The notes beneath the pieces are model-generated. The model was given only the letters and a program-made list of their open reading frames with translations, was not told the origin of the DNA and made no database searches. Shown here one piece after another: positions 35,478 to 45,513 of a stretch of 64,000 nt of DNA. Origin of the DNA: Candidatus Saccharimonadota bacterium (GTDB taxonomy: Bacteria; Patescibacteriota; Saccharimonadia; Saccharimonadales; Saccharimonadaceae); contig CAJPUN010000004.1 in assembly GCA_905373835.1 (NCBI GenBank), forward strand, positions 1 to 64,000, in the 5' to 3' direction. The position numbers and the translations under genes were made by a program. Numbering within the stretch: the stretch's first letter is position 1; the number at the start of each line of letters is the position of its first letter.

Positions 35478-37015
35478 GCCCAGCCCGGCCATTACCACCT
35501 CATCGTCCACCTACCCTTATTAAGCAATATTGGCCGCGCTATAGCCGCCGTGCTATTGGTGCGAGTGTGCTCATGCAGTGCACTATTGCCGGACTCGTGG
35601 CGAGTACGCTGTGGATGATTGGCCTAAGCCCTAGCCAGCTGCAGTTTTGGCTGGTCATTATGGTTGTAGTGCTGGCGAGTATCCCACTCAATATTTTCCT
35701 GCTCATGCAGCTACTCACCCCGCTCAAAGACCTCACACATGCTCTCAGCCATGTAGCAGGCGAGCCTAGTACCATTACACCGCCCAACCCCAATGCAGCA
35801 CACTTCGAGCGCGATGGCTTCAAGCCGCTACTGCAATACATCTACCAAACGGCCGCACTAGCTGGCCAAAACCCGCCGAGCCAGGCTCAAGCACAAGCTA
35901 CCCAGATCGAGGCCGCGCTTGATCAAACTAGTGCTGGCATTGCCATCCTCACTGGCCAGGGGCAGGTACGCTACCACAACCGCCACACCCCACTGCGCCA
36001 GAGCCATGATGACACGGCCGAGCTCGAGCTGTTATTTGAGCCAGGCGATGGTCTGACAGAGTGGCTCGCGCACTGCCGCCGCAGCGCTGTTCATGCTGAG
36101 AAGACCTGGCTACGCGTTGCAAACAAGCTGGTGGGTGAACCTGGGCGGCGTATCTTCGACATTACGGCCAATTATGAGAAGGGAAGCAGTGCCGAGGTTA
36201 TACTAGTGCTACACGATCGCACCACCCTCTACCAACCCGAGGATGACGACCTCGATTTCATCGCCTTTGCCGCTCACGAGCTGCGCGGGCCCATCACCGT
36301 TATTCGTGGCTATCTGGATGTCCTCACTGAGGAGGTTGGCCCAGCGCTGGCTGGCGACCAGCAAGAGCTACTAGGGCGACTGGTCGTCTCAGCTAACCGT
36401 CTCAGTGGCTACGTCAACAACATCCTTAATGCCAGCAAGTTCGACCGCCGCCACCTCCGCGTCCACCTAGCAGAAGAGTCAGTGGCTAGCATCTACAATA
36501 TCATCCGCGACGACATGCAGCTGCGCGCCACCACCCAAGGTCGCCAGCTCACGGTGGATATCCCCACCACGCTGCCCACCATTGCAGCCGATCGCTCCAG
36601 TCTGTCTGAGGTGCTGAGCAATATCATTGATAACGCGCTCAAATATAGCAACGAAGGCGGGCTCGTAGCCGTCTCAGCAGAACAAGACGGTGCATTTGTT
36701 GCCATCAAGGTGCAAGATCACGGCATCGGCATCCCCGCCAATGTCATGGGCAATCTCTTCCACAAGTTCTACCGCTCGCACCGCAGCCGCGAGACCGTAG
36801 CTGGCACAGGTATTGGGCTCTACATTAGCAAGGCGATCGTCGAGTCGCACGGTGGGCAGATTGGCGTGGTAAGCCGCGAAGGGGAGGGTTCCACCTTCAC
36901 GATCACCATCCCCACCTACGCCAGCGTAGCAGACAAAATCACCGATGGCAGCAATAGTCAGCTCATCACCAGTGGCAGTGGCTGGATAAAAAACCACACG
37001 ATGTATAAGGGATAA
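35465..37015 (+). CDS. Sensor histidine kinase
   Basis: 516 residues from a GTG at 35465, preceded by GGGGAG with 5-nt spacing and overlapping the DUF3048 stop. A longer in-frame ATG at 35426 exists. Two membrane segments lie near residues 35-85, and the extracytoplasmic part is very short. A PAS-like region (about 160-260) is next. The H box is FAAHELRGP, the N box is NIIDNALKYS, and G boxes DHGIGIP and GTGIGLYIS follow. The partner regulator lies 22 nt downstream. Confidence 0.93.
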   Translation: MAAIGPARPLPPHRPPTLIKQYWPRYSRRAIGASVLMQCTIAGLVASTLWMIGLSPSQLQFWLVIMVVVLASIPLNIFLLMQLLTPLKDLTHALSHVAGEPSTITPPNPNAAHFERDGFKPLLQYIYQTAALAGQNPPSQAQAQATQIEAALDQTSAGIAILTGQGQVRYHNRHTPLRQSHDDTAELELLFEPGDGLTEWLAHCRRSAVHAEKTWLRVANKLVGEPGRRIFDITANYEKGSSAEVILVLHDRTTLYQPEDDDLDFIAFAAHELRGPITVIRGYLDVLTEEVGPALAGDQQELLGRLVVSANRLSGYVNNILNASKFDRRHLRVHLAEESVASIYNIIRDDMQLRATTQGRQLTVDIPTTLPTIAADRSSLSEVLSNIIDNALKYSNEGGLVAVSAEQDGAFVAIKVQDHGIGIPANVMGNLFHKFYRSHRSRETVAGTGIGLYISKAIVESHGGQIGVVSREGEGSTFTITIPTYASVADKITDGSNSQLITSGSGWIKNHTMYKG

Positions 37016-37037
37016 CAGGGGTAGCAGGAGAAAAGTT

Positions 37038-37415
37038 ATGGCAATTCAAACAATTCTCGTCATCGAAGACGATCGCTTCATCGGCGAAATGTACGTGCGC
37101 AGCCTCCGCAAAGCAGGCTATACGGTAGACTGGCTCATCGATGGGGCAGACGGCCTCGTGGCAGCACGTAACAATCACTACGACCTCATCTTGCTCGACA
37201 TTATGCTCCCCGAGAAACGCGGCAGCGAAATCCTCGAGGCACTGCACGCCGAGCCGCAACACATCGCTGGCACGAAGATCGTCATCATGACCAACTTCGA
37301 CCAAGACGAATCCACCCGCCTCGCTCTCCAGACCAGTGTAGACGGCTACCTCATCAAAGCCGAGATCACCCCACGGCGATTGCTGGAGATTATTGCGGGG
37401 ATGGGAGAGAGGTGA
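37038..37415 (+). CDS. Single-domain response regulator
   Basis: A 125-residue REC domain with no output domain. Asp11/Asp12 form the acidic pocket, Asp54 is the phosphoacceptor (LILLDIMLP), Thr is in VIMTNF and Lys in YLIKAE. It is co-transcribed with the kinase. Lacking a DNA-binding domain, it may act by protein contact or as a phosphate shuttle. GGAGAAAAG precedes the ATG. Confidence 0.94.
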   Translation: MAIQTILVIEDDRFIGEMYVRSLRKAGYTVDWLIDGADGLVAARNNHYDLILLDIMLPEKRGSEILEALHAEPQHIAGTKIVIMTNFDQDESTRLALQTSVDGYLIKAEITPRRLLEIIAGMGER

Positions 37416-37426
37416 ATAACCACCTC

Positions 37427-38312
37427 TTAGCTATATATACTTTTTAATCCAGCGTCATCAAGCGCCTCAATCAGCTCTTTATTTGGATCAAAGGCATTAG
37501 GGGACATAATATGGCCATTAACTGTGCTCCGTACTTGTTCAACATCTATAGACATACTTACGCTGCGAAAGTATTGCTCATCTTCAGAAATATCGATTCC
37601 TAGGCGCTGAGCGATAAAGACACTCATCCAAAAACTTACACCGTAAGCACGTAATTCAGCCCTTATCCTTGCCTCTTCTAGGGATCCACACTCTACTGGC
37701 TCATCAAGCTTATCCATTGCATGAGTTACCTCATGGATAATAACATTTTCATATCGGCCGTCGTCGCGTATTTTAATAACAACATTTGGCTGACCAGTTA
37801 CAGCTCCTACGATTGGGCTATCTTTTTTGTGATAGTCTACATGAACAGGCTTATTCATAGATTTTGTCAAGCCAGCAACACTCTCATCGGACAATTGAAG
37901 TAGTTCCGTTGTGTTATAATCATTCTTTCCATCAATGAAATAGTGAGCAATTTGTCGTTCGCCCATTGGGTGGATGACACTGCGCTCCCCTTTGATCCTA
38001 CCATAGTACTGTAAATCAGTAATGCTGATCATCGGTGTCCACACCGCTTCACCGAGGCGCAATCCTATTACCGGAATAGTCGGCTTTTGTACCCATCCAT
38101 TAATTTCCTCCACAATACCATCAGAGTTGATCCCTGGTAACTTCACATAATCCACTGCGGAAGCGAGACGTATTGCAAGCCCACCGAGCATATCTTGAGC
38201 ACGTGCGCTCTCTGCTGTCGTATAGATAATCTCAAGCGATCGCTTCAGCTCATCTTGCCGCGCTGCATACTCAGCAGGGTGCGGCGCGTTACTTCTGTTT
38301 CTCTGTTGTCAT
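37427..38312 (-). pseudogene. HExxH metallopeptidase-like gene with an early frameshift
   Basis: The long frame (37427-38191, 254 residues) has a zincin motif in IIHEVTHAMDKLDE. Its coding potential continues upstream without a start codon. In the other frame, TATAAT (38320-38325, minus) lies 7 nt before an ATG at 38312, the usual leaderless arrangement, but that frame stops after 7 codons. Removing one A from the AAA run near 38300 joins both parts into a ~294-residue protein beginning MTTENRSNAPHPAEY. This may be a sequencing error, a real mutation or a frameshift-controlled gene. Composition is AT-rich. Family otherwise unrecognised. Confidence 0.6.
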
Positions 38313-38547
38313 TGTGGTGATTATACTACATTTTGTGTAGAACGCAATAGCGAACAAGCTTATTAGGATAACTCTCCCTCACATGGCGGGTCCATCACAC
38401 CGAGTATACTTCGGCAAAGAGTGATAATACTGCTAATCTTTGCCTAGTGTATCACCATCTCTATGTTGATTGTTCTGTCAGTCCGTGTTATGCACGATGG
38501 TGATGAGACCTAGGATCTTACTACACACCTCAAAACAACACGCAAAT

Positions 38548-38572
38548 AAAAAAACCTCGCCGAGGCAAGGTA
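38548..38572 (-). terminator. Terminator after tRNA-Glu
   Basis: On the minus strand CCTTGC-CTCG-GCGAGG followed by seven T. Confidence 0.8.
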
Positions 38573-38593
38573 TCATAACATACGATATATTAG

Positions 38594-38668
38594 TGGTGAC
38601 CTCACCGGGAATCGAACCCGGATTGCCAGGATGAAAACCTGGTGTCCTAACCGTTAGACGATGAGGCC
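38594..38668 (-). tRNA. tRNA-Glu (anticodon TTC)
   Basis: A 75-nt cloverleaf on the minus strand. The acceptor is GGCCTCA/TGAGGTC, the anticodon arm CCAGG-TTTTCAT-CCTGG and the T loop TTCGATT. The CCA end is encoded. Confidence 0.97.
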
Positions 38669-38830
38669 GTGCAAGTGCACATAGCAGTGCTGTGTGCCAT
38701 TATACGAAAAACTCGCTGGTTTGTCCACCATAATACCGCTCTATTGCCGCGCGAGCCGAGAATCATGCTCTGGCTGCGGCGATATCTGCTATACTAATGA
38801 CACGATATTGCGTTATACAACAAAGTTATT

Positions 38831-40318
38831 ATGGATATTTCGCCCGTTCCGACATCTGTACTGGGAGAGCACCCACCCCAGCGTCCCGCCAAGCGGCGGC
38901 ATAGCACACTCATGCTATGGGTGATGCTTGCGGCGGCCATTACTGTAGTGCTCTCGGCCATTGCTGCGGCAGTAACCCTTCTCTCCTCGCCGCAGCGCAT
39001 GCAGGCATCGGCAGTGTCGGCCACGCCATCACGCACTGATGTATTTCTGGCTAACAGCTATGGAGCAGGCCAGCACGCAGTGCGATTTGCAGCGGGGCAG
39101 GGTGGCTTGAACTTTTTGGGTAGCACAGCCGACCACTCGCGGCTTGCCATTGCAGGGCAGGGCGCGCAGGATACCACACCAGTGCTCCGGATTTGGGACA
39201 CTGGGCGCAAGCAGCCAGTTGCCACGTGGCCAGCCAGCACCTGCAGCAGCGTCACACCACGTGGAGTGGTGTATTGTGCCAGCCAACAGCGGGGGCGCTC
39301 GGTCATTACGGCGGTGGAGCTTGCTACCGCCAAGGTTCTCTATACTACCCCTGTAGCTACCCAGCCTACTACGCTTACATATTACGGCACAGATAGCCAA
39401 CAGCAAGACATTATTGGCGAGAGCACCACCGCCACCTTCTACGCCGCCACAGGGAATCTGCGCACTATCACCAGTGGCGATTTTCAGAACCCCAACGCCA
39501 TCTGCACGATAGCGGGTGGCAACAAACTCCTCTGTCGCCGTAATACCGAGAAAGATCATGGCGCTAAGCCATCCCAGAAGTCACCCAGTAAGCGTGCTAC
39601 CTCACGTACCACCACCGGTGTCGTCATTACGAATGAACGCCAGGCGACCACTGCAGATCAATCGACCACCGTCATCACCGTGTATGATATCGCCAGCGGC
39701 ACACGCGAAGTGCAGCGCACAGCTAGCTCCAGCAACGTCACCTTGGCAAGCGATGGCTGGCTGGAGGGCACTGCTGGCAGCAATACCATCCAATCCAGCG
39801 GGCAAGAGACCTTCGAGAGCTATGGCATTGATGGTAAATCACGCGGCCACAGCACTGTCAATAGCGCGTACAAGCTCAGCCCAGCCGCCAGCTCCTTCAC
39901 TAATCCCACTGGCACCACTGTGCCAACCTACCCCCGAGAGGCTCTCACCACAGACATGCCACGTGTCGTCGTGGATGGACAGGGCAGGGAGTTCTTGCGC
40001 ATTGCCAGCCAAAACACCCAAGACTTCGCCCTCAGCCAGGCCACCTACAGCCGCACCAGTGGCGGCACACTCACTCTGGCCGACGGCGGCAATATTGTCT
40101 CCGCCAGCCTGGATGGCTCACTCCTCCTTACGAGCAACCTCCACTCCGCTGGTATCCAAGCCAGTGGTAGCAAAGGTCTCAAGATCGTCAAAGTCGCTGA
40201 TGGTGCGACCCTCCTCACCATCAAAGCCACCGACATGCGCAGCCTCACCATTCGCAGCAATCTCATCGCTAGCACCAGCAAGGACGGCACGCTTGTGGTA
40301 TATGTGCCGGGCAAGTAG
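38831..40318 (+). CDS. Single-pass membrane protein with propeller-like extracytoplasmic domain
   Basis: 495 residues: a cytoplasmic start with Pro/Arg (1-25), a membrane helix (about 28-52), then a repetitive beta-rich region. Repeats have the form of WD40/PQQ blades (for example TPVLRIWDTGRKQPVATW, VKVADGATLLTI, LIASTSKDGTLVVY). A basic Ser/Thr-rich loop interrupts it (about 235-265). It is similar in layout to the PEGA protein at 27.3 kb. The extended -10 TGCTATACT at 38788-38795 leaves a ~30-nt leader without a clear Shine-Dalgarno. Confidence 0.8.
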   Translation: MDISPVPTSVLGEHPPQRPAKRRHSTLMLWVMLAAAITVVLSAIAAAVTLLSSPQRMQASAVSATPSRTDVFLANSYGAGQHAVRFAAGQGGLNFLGSTADHSRLAIAGQGAQDTTPVLRIWDTGRKQPVATWPASTCSSVTPRGVVYCASQQRGRSVITAVELATAKVLYTTPVATQPTTLTYYGTDSQQQDIIGESTTATFYAATGNLRTITSGDFQNPNAICTIAGGNKLLCRRNTEKDHGAKPSQKSPSKRATSRTTTGVVITNERQATTADQSTTVITVYDIASGTREVQRTASSSNVTLASDGWLEGTAGSNTIQSSGQETFESYGIDGKSRGHSTVNSAYKLSPAASSFTNPTGTTVPTYPREALTTDMPRVVVDGQGREFLRIASQNTQDFALSQATYSRTSGGTLTLADGGNIVSASLDGSLLLTSNLHSAGIQASGSKGLKIVKVADGATLLTIKATDMRSLTIRSNLIASTSKDGTLVVYVPGK

Positions 40319-40382
40319 CGCTTGCGTTTAGCGATATACAGCACTTGCTACCTCTGCGTAGCGGTTAATTTTTATAGCAAAA

Positions 40383-40408
40383 ATAACCCGCCATTGTGAA
40401 CGGGTTAT
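40383..40408 (-). terminator. Terminator of the small membrane-protein gene
   Basis: ATAACCCG pairs with CGGGTTAT (40383-40408); on the minus strand a TTTTT run follows. Confidence 0.75.
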
Positions 40409-40432
40409 CTGTAAGAGTAGCAGAGCGGTATT

Positions 40433-40699
40433 CTACCGGCTGGCTGCGTGGTTTAGCACATAGGCACTGAGACAGGCCAGGCCGATGCTGAGCATGACGA
40501 TGGCGGTGTGCGGGTCGATGCTGTGCGAGATACTCAGCACCACTACAATGACGCTCAGCACCAGGCAGGCTGCGATGAGCAGGATGTCGAGCATTTGCTT
40601 GGGCGTCTTTTTGCGAGTGGTCGATACCGTTACCTTTGTCTTGGTGGTTGTTGCTGGCGCGGCTGCTTTGGCCGCTGCTTTGGTTGATTTTTTTGCCAT
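40433..40699 (-). CDS. Small two-helix membrane protein with Lys/Ala-rich N-terminus
   Basis: 88 residues: a basic, Ala/Thr/Lys-rich first third (histone-tail-like), then two membrane helices (about 37-58 and 65-83). The start is clear: GGAGG 5 nt before the ATG, with a TACAAT -10 about 35 nt upstream. Longer frames upstream are not supported. Function unknown. Confidence 0.75.
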   Translation of the reverse strand: MAKKSTKAAAKAAAPATTTKTKVTVSTTRKKTPKQMLDILLIAACLVLSVIVVVLSISHSIDPHTAIVMLSIGLACLSAYVLNHAASR

Positions 40700-40873
40700 A
40701 TGGCCTCCTTTGTTTTCTGGCACTATTGTAGCACATCGTAGAGAAAAATGGGTGAATAAATTACTCAAGGTCATAAGAAGTGGCGGGCAGCGAGCGCGGC
40801 TCTCGGCCAACACTCCATTGCCATCGCCCAGGCAATCCGCTATAATACACACAAAGCATAAGGGGGATAACCA

Positions 40874-42937
40874 ATGGGGGTGCAACAAATCAGCCGGTTT
40901 TGGCACCGGCGCTTGTGCGAGGCAAGCATGCTCTATGCCGTCATCATCGTGGCGCTGTGGGCATGGCGGCACTTTGGCGGGGTGGATCAATACAACCTCG
41001 TGCTTGGCATGCCACTCATTGCCGTCATCTTGGCCGGTATAACAGGGGTCGTGGCAGCGGTGCTTCACATCTGGCCACCGCAGCAGCGGCTTGGGCAGGC
41101 GAGCCTAGTGGTGTATCTCTGCGCCGTTGCCACAACGGGCGCACTCATCGTTGGCACTGGCGGGCTGAGCTCACCCTTTATTGCGGCGTGGCTCTTGGTG
41201 GCGGTCTTTGCGATGTTTTTTGGCTGGGTAGGGCTAGCACTGGTCTTGCTACTGGTCAATGCCTACCTCAGTTGGGGGGTGCTAGCGGGGCATATTACAA
41301 GTACGATGATCCCCAGCGCTATGCTGACGGGCGAGTTACCCATCTTGGTGGGGTGCTTGCTCTGGGGGCCGGATGATCGCGCTGCCGAGACTCGCACCAC
41401 CTCATACCGCGAGCTTGCCGCCACACTAAGCCGGGTAGCAGGCAAGTCGGACATCGTGCTCAATGCAATTGGCGATGGCGTGATGGCGCTCGATGCAGAT
41501 GGGATGATAGAGCTCATCAATCCAGCAGCTCAGCGCCTCGTGGGCTGGGGTGACGAAGATGCTCTGGGCCTGAGCTACCAATCCGTTCTCAAGCTCATCG
41601 ATGCCAAGAATGACCCCATTACCAATGATACCGACCCGATCGCCGCCGTCCTGGCCGATAACCAACCCCTCACCACCGACCGCCTGCGCCTCGTGACAAG
41701 CTCTGGCAAAACGCCGATCATCTCACTCGTCATTTCGCCCGTCAGCAGCGAGCCAGGCAGTGGAGTCATCGTCGTCTTTCGTGACGTGACGAAGGAAAAG
41801 GCCGAGGAACGCCAAAAAGCCGAGTTCATTAGCACCGCCAGCCACGAGATGCGTACCCCTGTGGCGTCGATCGAGGGCTACCTTGGCCTCACACTCAACC
41901 CCGCCACTGCCACCATCGACCAGCGTGCCCGCGATTTCATCACCAAAGCCCACCGCTCGGCTGAGCACCTTGGCCGGCTCTTTCAAGACCTGCTAGATGT
42001 GAGCAAAGCCGACGATGGCCGCTTGCAGAGCAACCCCGAGGCGATCGACCTCATCCCCTTTGTCAGCGACATTGTGGAAGGGCTGCGCCACAAGGCCGAG
42101 GACAAGCAGCTCCAGCTTATCTTCAAGCCACGCCCTGGCACAACTGGCGGCGAGCATAGCGCTACCTTTACGAGCCGGACGCTCAGCCCTGCCTTTTATA
42201 TCTCTGTCGACCCAGACCAGCTGCGTGAGGTGCTTGATAATCTGGTGGAGAATGCTATCAAATACACTCCCAGTGGGCGTGTAACGGTGGATGTAACCGG
42301 CGGTAGTGGGCGCGTGACGATCGCCATTGCCGATACTGGCATTGGCATACCAGTAGAAGATCAGTCGCACCTCTTCCAGAAGTTCTATCGGGTGGATAAT
42401 TCGGACACGCGCGAAATTGGCGGCACTGGCCTGGGGCTCTACCTCAGTCGCCGCCTCACAGAGGTGATGGGTGGCCGCTTGTGGGTGGAGAGTGCGTACC
42501 GGCAGGGAAGCACCTTCTTCCTTGAGCTACCCCGCCTGAGCGAGCGCGACGCCCAAACCGCCCTCGCTGCCAAAGCCAAGGCAGTAGCACAAGCCGCCAA
42601 GGCAACTCCGCCTCGCCCAGTGCCGGCTTTTGCCACGGCTACACTCCAGAGCCAAGGCTTTTTGTCACAGCCCAGCCCAGCTACTCGCACCCAGCGCCCA
42701 GCCCAAAAGAGCAGCCGCACAGCCACGCCACCCGCAGCAAAAAACGTCCAATCTACCACTGTTACCGTTGCCCAGGCTGCTCCTTCCACTCCCTCAAGCG
42801 CCACACCACCATCTACGCCACAACCATCACCCACGGCGCACATCATTGCCACCAGTCAGCCCCGGCGCAGCCCCACTCGCGTCCGCGATGTCCTCACCAC
42901 GCCGCGCTCTGCTGCGCCACCACGGGCAGTGCGGTAG
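40874..42937 (+). CDS. Six-helix sensor histidine kinase with long disordered C-terminal tail
   Basis: 687 residues. About six membrane helices (residues 20-170) have almost no extracytoplasmic loops, so the signal is probably sensed in the membrane. A PAS domain (about 197-315) is followed by the H box (STASHEMRTPVAS), N box (NLVENAIKYT), G1 (DTGIGIP) and G2 (GTGLGLYLS). Residues 545-687 are an Ala/Pro/Thr/Gln-rich tail not found in typical kinases. AGGGGGATAA precedes the ATG. TATAAT is about 27 nt upstream. Confidence 0.93.
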   Translation: MGVQQISRFWHRRLCEASMLYAVIIVALWAWRHFGGVDQYNLVLGMPLIAVILAGITGVVAAVLHIWPPQQRLGQASLVVYLCAVATTGALIVGTGGLSSPFIAAWLLVAVFAMFFGWVGLALVLLLVNAYLSWGVLAGHITSTMIPSAMLTGELPILVGCLLWGPDDRAAETRTTSYRELAATLSRVAGKSDIVLNAIGDGVMALDADGMIELINPAAQRLVGWGDEDALGLSYQSVLKLIDAKNDPITNDTDPIAAVLADNQPLTTDRLRLVTSSGKTPIISLVISPVSSEPGSGVIVVFRDVTKEKAEERQKAEFISTASHEMRTPVASIEGYLGLTLNPATATIDQRARDFITKAHRSAEHLGRLFQDLLDVSKADDGRLQSNPEAIDLIPFVSDIVEGLRHKAEDKQLQLIFKPRPGTTGGEHSATFTSRTLSPAFYISVDPDQLREVLDNLVENAIKYTPSGRVTVDVTGGSGRVTIAIADTGIGIPVEDQSHLFQKFYRVDNSDTREIGGTGLGLYLSRRLTEVMGGRLWVESAYRQGSTFFLELPRLSERDAQTALAAKAKAVAQAAKATPPRPVPAFATATLQSQGFLSQPSPATRTQRPAQKSSRTATPPAAKNVQSTTVTVAQAAPSTPSSATPPSTPQPSPTAHIIATSQPRRSPTRVRDVLTTPRSAAPPRAVR

Positions 42938-42967
42938 CTCGTGTAACTATTTCCAGACATAAATGCT

Positions 42968-43003
42968 GAGGCCGATATATCTCCACGATACCGGCCTCTT
43001 TTA
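42968..43003 (+). terminator. Terminator of the histidine kinase gene
   Basis: GAGGCCG (42968-42974) pairs with CGGCCTC (42992-42998), followed by TTTT. Confidence 0.75.
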
Positions 43004-43095
43004 TATTAAAACCTGCTACTAGTGCCCCTCCTGCAACAAAAAGCGAGAAGGGAGAAGGGGAGTAAGCAAAGCCCCAGGCTGCTACACGCTTACAA

Positions 43096-43560
43096 CTAGG
43101 GCTTCTTGCGTGAAGATTTGCGTGTTCGCCCATTGAGCAGATATAGCGTGATAGAGCTAAAGGCCATCGCTTCCGTACCACGCGCTACCCAATGCATCCT
43201 CGTCTCTTCCTCCTGGCGGCCTTCAAGTGCAATAATATTCGAAAGTCCATCAGCATCAGCAATCTTCTTATCTGTCGTCATCACATGCTCAGCGACTGGG
43301 TTGAGCAGGTTACCCACCGGCTCCATATTGCCACTGTCATGATAGAGACTAATACCTGTTGCAGCTGTCAGCGTGGCGCCAATGGTGGCCAGCATCCCTA
43401 GTGCCCGCGCAACTTTCTCACGCCGCGAGGATCGCTCGGGCGATTGCAATTTTTCTGCAAAACGCGTGACCCAGCTTGGCTTCTCGCTTTTGTGCCGTGC
43501 CCGGCGCTGGTATGGAGCTCCGGCATCTCTGGCATGTCGCATTTGTGATGTTATTGTCAT
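43096..43560 (-). CDS. Small membrane protein, unknown
   Basis: 154 residues: a basic N-terminus (~50 residues), a hydrophobic segment (about 50-72), a polar loop, and a weaker second hydrophobic segment (about 127-142) with a basic end (RTRKSSRKK). AGAGGAAG precedes the ATG. No family recognised. It lies between the kinase and the tailed REC protein, on the opposite strand. Confidence 0.7.
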   Translation of the reverse strand: MTITSQMRHARDAGAPYQRRARHKSEKPSWVTRFAEKLQSPERSSRREKVARALGMLATIGATLTAATGISLYHDSGNMEPVGNLLNPVAEHVMTTDKKIADADGLSNIIALEGRQEEETRMHWVARGTEAMAFSSITLYLLNGRTRKSSRKKP

Positions 43561-43881
43561 AATTCATCTTCCTCTGTTAGAGATAATATGATACCACAGT
43601 ATATATTTATAGTCAATAGTTACGTATCTATGCCCAAAACGCCCAAAACCTCCAAACCTCTCATACTTATAACTAGACTCGCAGTACCCATGCCGAAGAT
43701 ATGCACAGAGCGCTCCCGCTTCCTGCATCGCTGGCCTTCAGATACGTTTTTCCAATCTCTCTATGCAAATCCAATTGTGCGCCCACACCACCACTGAGGC
43801 AGCTCTTTCTATCACTTTCTCTCAAAAAAACCACAAGCACTATGGTATTTTTGCTGATAATTGCGTACAATAGAGGGTGAT

Positions 43882-45450
43882 ATGACAAAGGTTAAGATTC
43901 TGCTTGTCGAAGACGACAAAAGCCTGCGCGAAATATACGGAGTACGCCTGTTGGCCGAGGGGTATGACATCGTGTCGGCTGGCGATGGGGAAGAAGCACT
44001 CGCCATGGCTATCAAAGAACGTCCGCAGCTCATCATCAGCGATGTGATGATGCCTAAGATTAGTGGCTTCGACATGCTCGATATCTTGCGCAGCACCACC
44101 GAGACGCGCGGCATCAAGGTGATTATTATGACGGCACTCTCCAGCCAAGACCAGCGCATGCGCGGCGAGGCGCTCGGGGCAGACCGCTACCTCGTCAAAT
44201 CGCAGGTTGGCATTGAAGATGTAGTGCGTGCCGTACACGACGTCCTTGGTGATACAGGGGTGAGCCACCGGCCAGCAGCACACACCACTCCTGAGCCTCA
44301 GCTAAGCGCACCAGCTATGCCCGTGCCACCAGCCAGCCAGCCCACCACACTGCCGCAGCCCACAGCGCCATTCTCTACACCGCGGCCAGCCAGCCTGGGT
44401 GAGCGAGTGATCCACCCCCTGCAATCTTCGATGCCGAGGCCAGATTATGCCAGCTTAATAGACGACGAGCTGGACGCCGCCAATGGCGCTCCACAACCCA
44501 CAGCGCCGCAGCCACCAGCCGATCTCACCACGCCACAGCCATTCACCTTGCCGCCAGCCGCGGAAACACCAGAGGCCGAGATCGTCACGCATCACGATGA
44601 GCATTTAGCCTCAGCGAGCGATGCACCAAGCCCAGCCGAAGCTCCGCACCCACACACACCGCCAGCCAGCGATGCGCCCACTGCTCAGCCACCACTCATC
44701 AACGATATTATTACGCCGCACAGCACCGCGCCATCGGGTATTCCAGAGATTACACACCAGGCACTGGCAAGCAAACCGCCACTACCGCCACACCACACCC
44801 ACACTCCAGCCGACGACGAAGCCGAGCTGGCCGAAGCTCTGCGCATGAGCACACAGCAGGCCGATGATGAGGCAGACACCGATGCAGCTGCCTACCAGCC
44901 AAGCCAAAACCAGCTCGTGACGGACGCCGTAGCCAACCTCACCGAGCAGATGGATACCATGCCGACCCCTGTTGAGCCGCTAACGCCAGCCACCACGGCA
45001 CATAACACATCAGCGCCAAGCCATCCAGCACCAGCAGCCTCAGCGCAGCCACCAGCTACTCACCACGAACATCACGAGGATTCGCCAGCTCATCCTACTG
45101 CTGATAGCGCAGCTATTACGCCGCACAGCCCACAGGCCATCGCTGCAGACCCGTCTGATGCGCTAGCCGCGGCATTGCTCCAGGGTAGTGCAGCCGCTCA
45201 TCCATCGGTCTCGCCAGTCGATCATCCACTCTACGATGCCATCCGCCCAGCTCCCGTTGCTGCAGCGCATTCTGCTCCAACACAGGCCACCACTGGAGCA
45301 CCAGCTCGGCCACCAGCTACTCACCATGCCGCGCCAATGCCTCAGCCAGCGGCCATGCCTGCGCGCCCAGCACCAGCCATCCAGCATAGCCACGACGACC
45401 TCAGTTTCGAAGAGACTGAGCGGGCAACGCCATCGGTTGTATCGCACTAA
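43882..45450 (+). CDS. Response regulator with ~400-residue disordered Pro/Ala/His tail
   Basis: 522 residues. Residues 1-122 are a REC domain (Asp11/Asp12, phosphoacceptor Asp54 in LIISDVMMP, Thr in IIMTALSS, Lys in YLVKSQ). The remainder has no fold I recognise: Pro, Ala, Thr, Gln and His-rich with scattered acidic short motifs (for example DYASLIDDELDAA, DDEAELAEALRM). The ATG at 43882 is preferred because GAGGGTGAT precedes it; TACAAT lies 10-11 nt upstream. Likely partner of the tailed kinase at 40.9 kb (inference). Confidence 0.85.
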   Translation: MTKVKILLVEDDKSLREIYGVRLLAEGYDIVSAGDGEEALAMAIKERPQLIISDVMMPKISGFDMLDILRSTTETRGIKVIIMTALSSQDQRMRGEALGADRYLVKSQVGIEDVVRAVHDVLGDTGVSHRPAAHTTPEPQLSAPAMPVPPASQPTTLPQPTAPFSTPRPASLGERVIHPLQSSMPRPDYASLIDDELDAANGAPQPTAPQPPADLTTPQPFTLPPAAETPEAEIVTHHDEHLASASDAPSPAEAPHPHTPPASDAPTAQPPLINDIITPHSTAPSGIPEITHQALASKPPLPPHHTHTPADDEAELAEALRMSTQQADDEADTDAAAYQPSQNQLVTDAVANLTEQMDTMPTPVEPLTPATTAHNTSAPSHPAPAASAQPPATHHEHHEDSPAHPTADSAAITPHSPQAIAADPSDALAAALLQGSAAAHPSVSPVDHPLYDAIRPAPVAAAHSAPTQATTGAPARPPATHHAAPMPQPAAMPARPAPAIQHSHDDLSFEETERATPSVVSH

Positions 45451-45513
45451 AAAGCGTATCCATATCGCTCCACACGTGCTATACTAGATAATCATCACTG
45501 CATGGAGTCTGTT

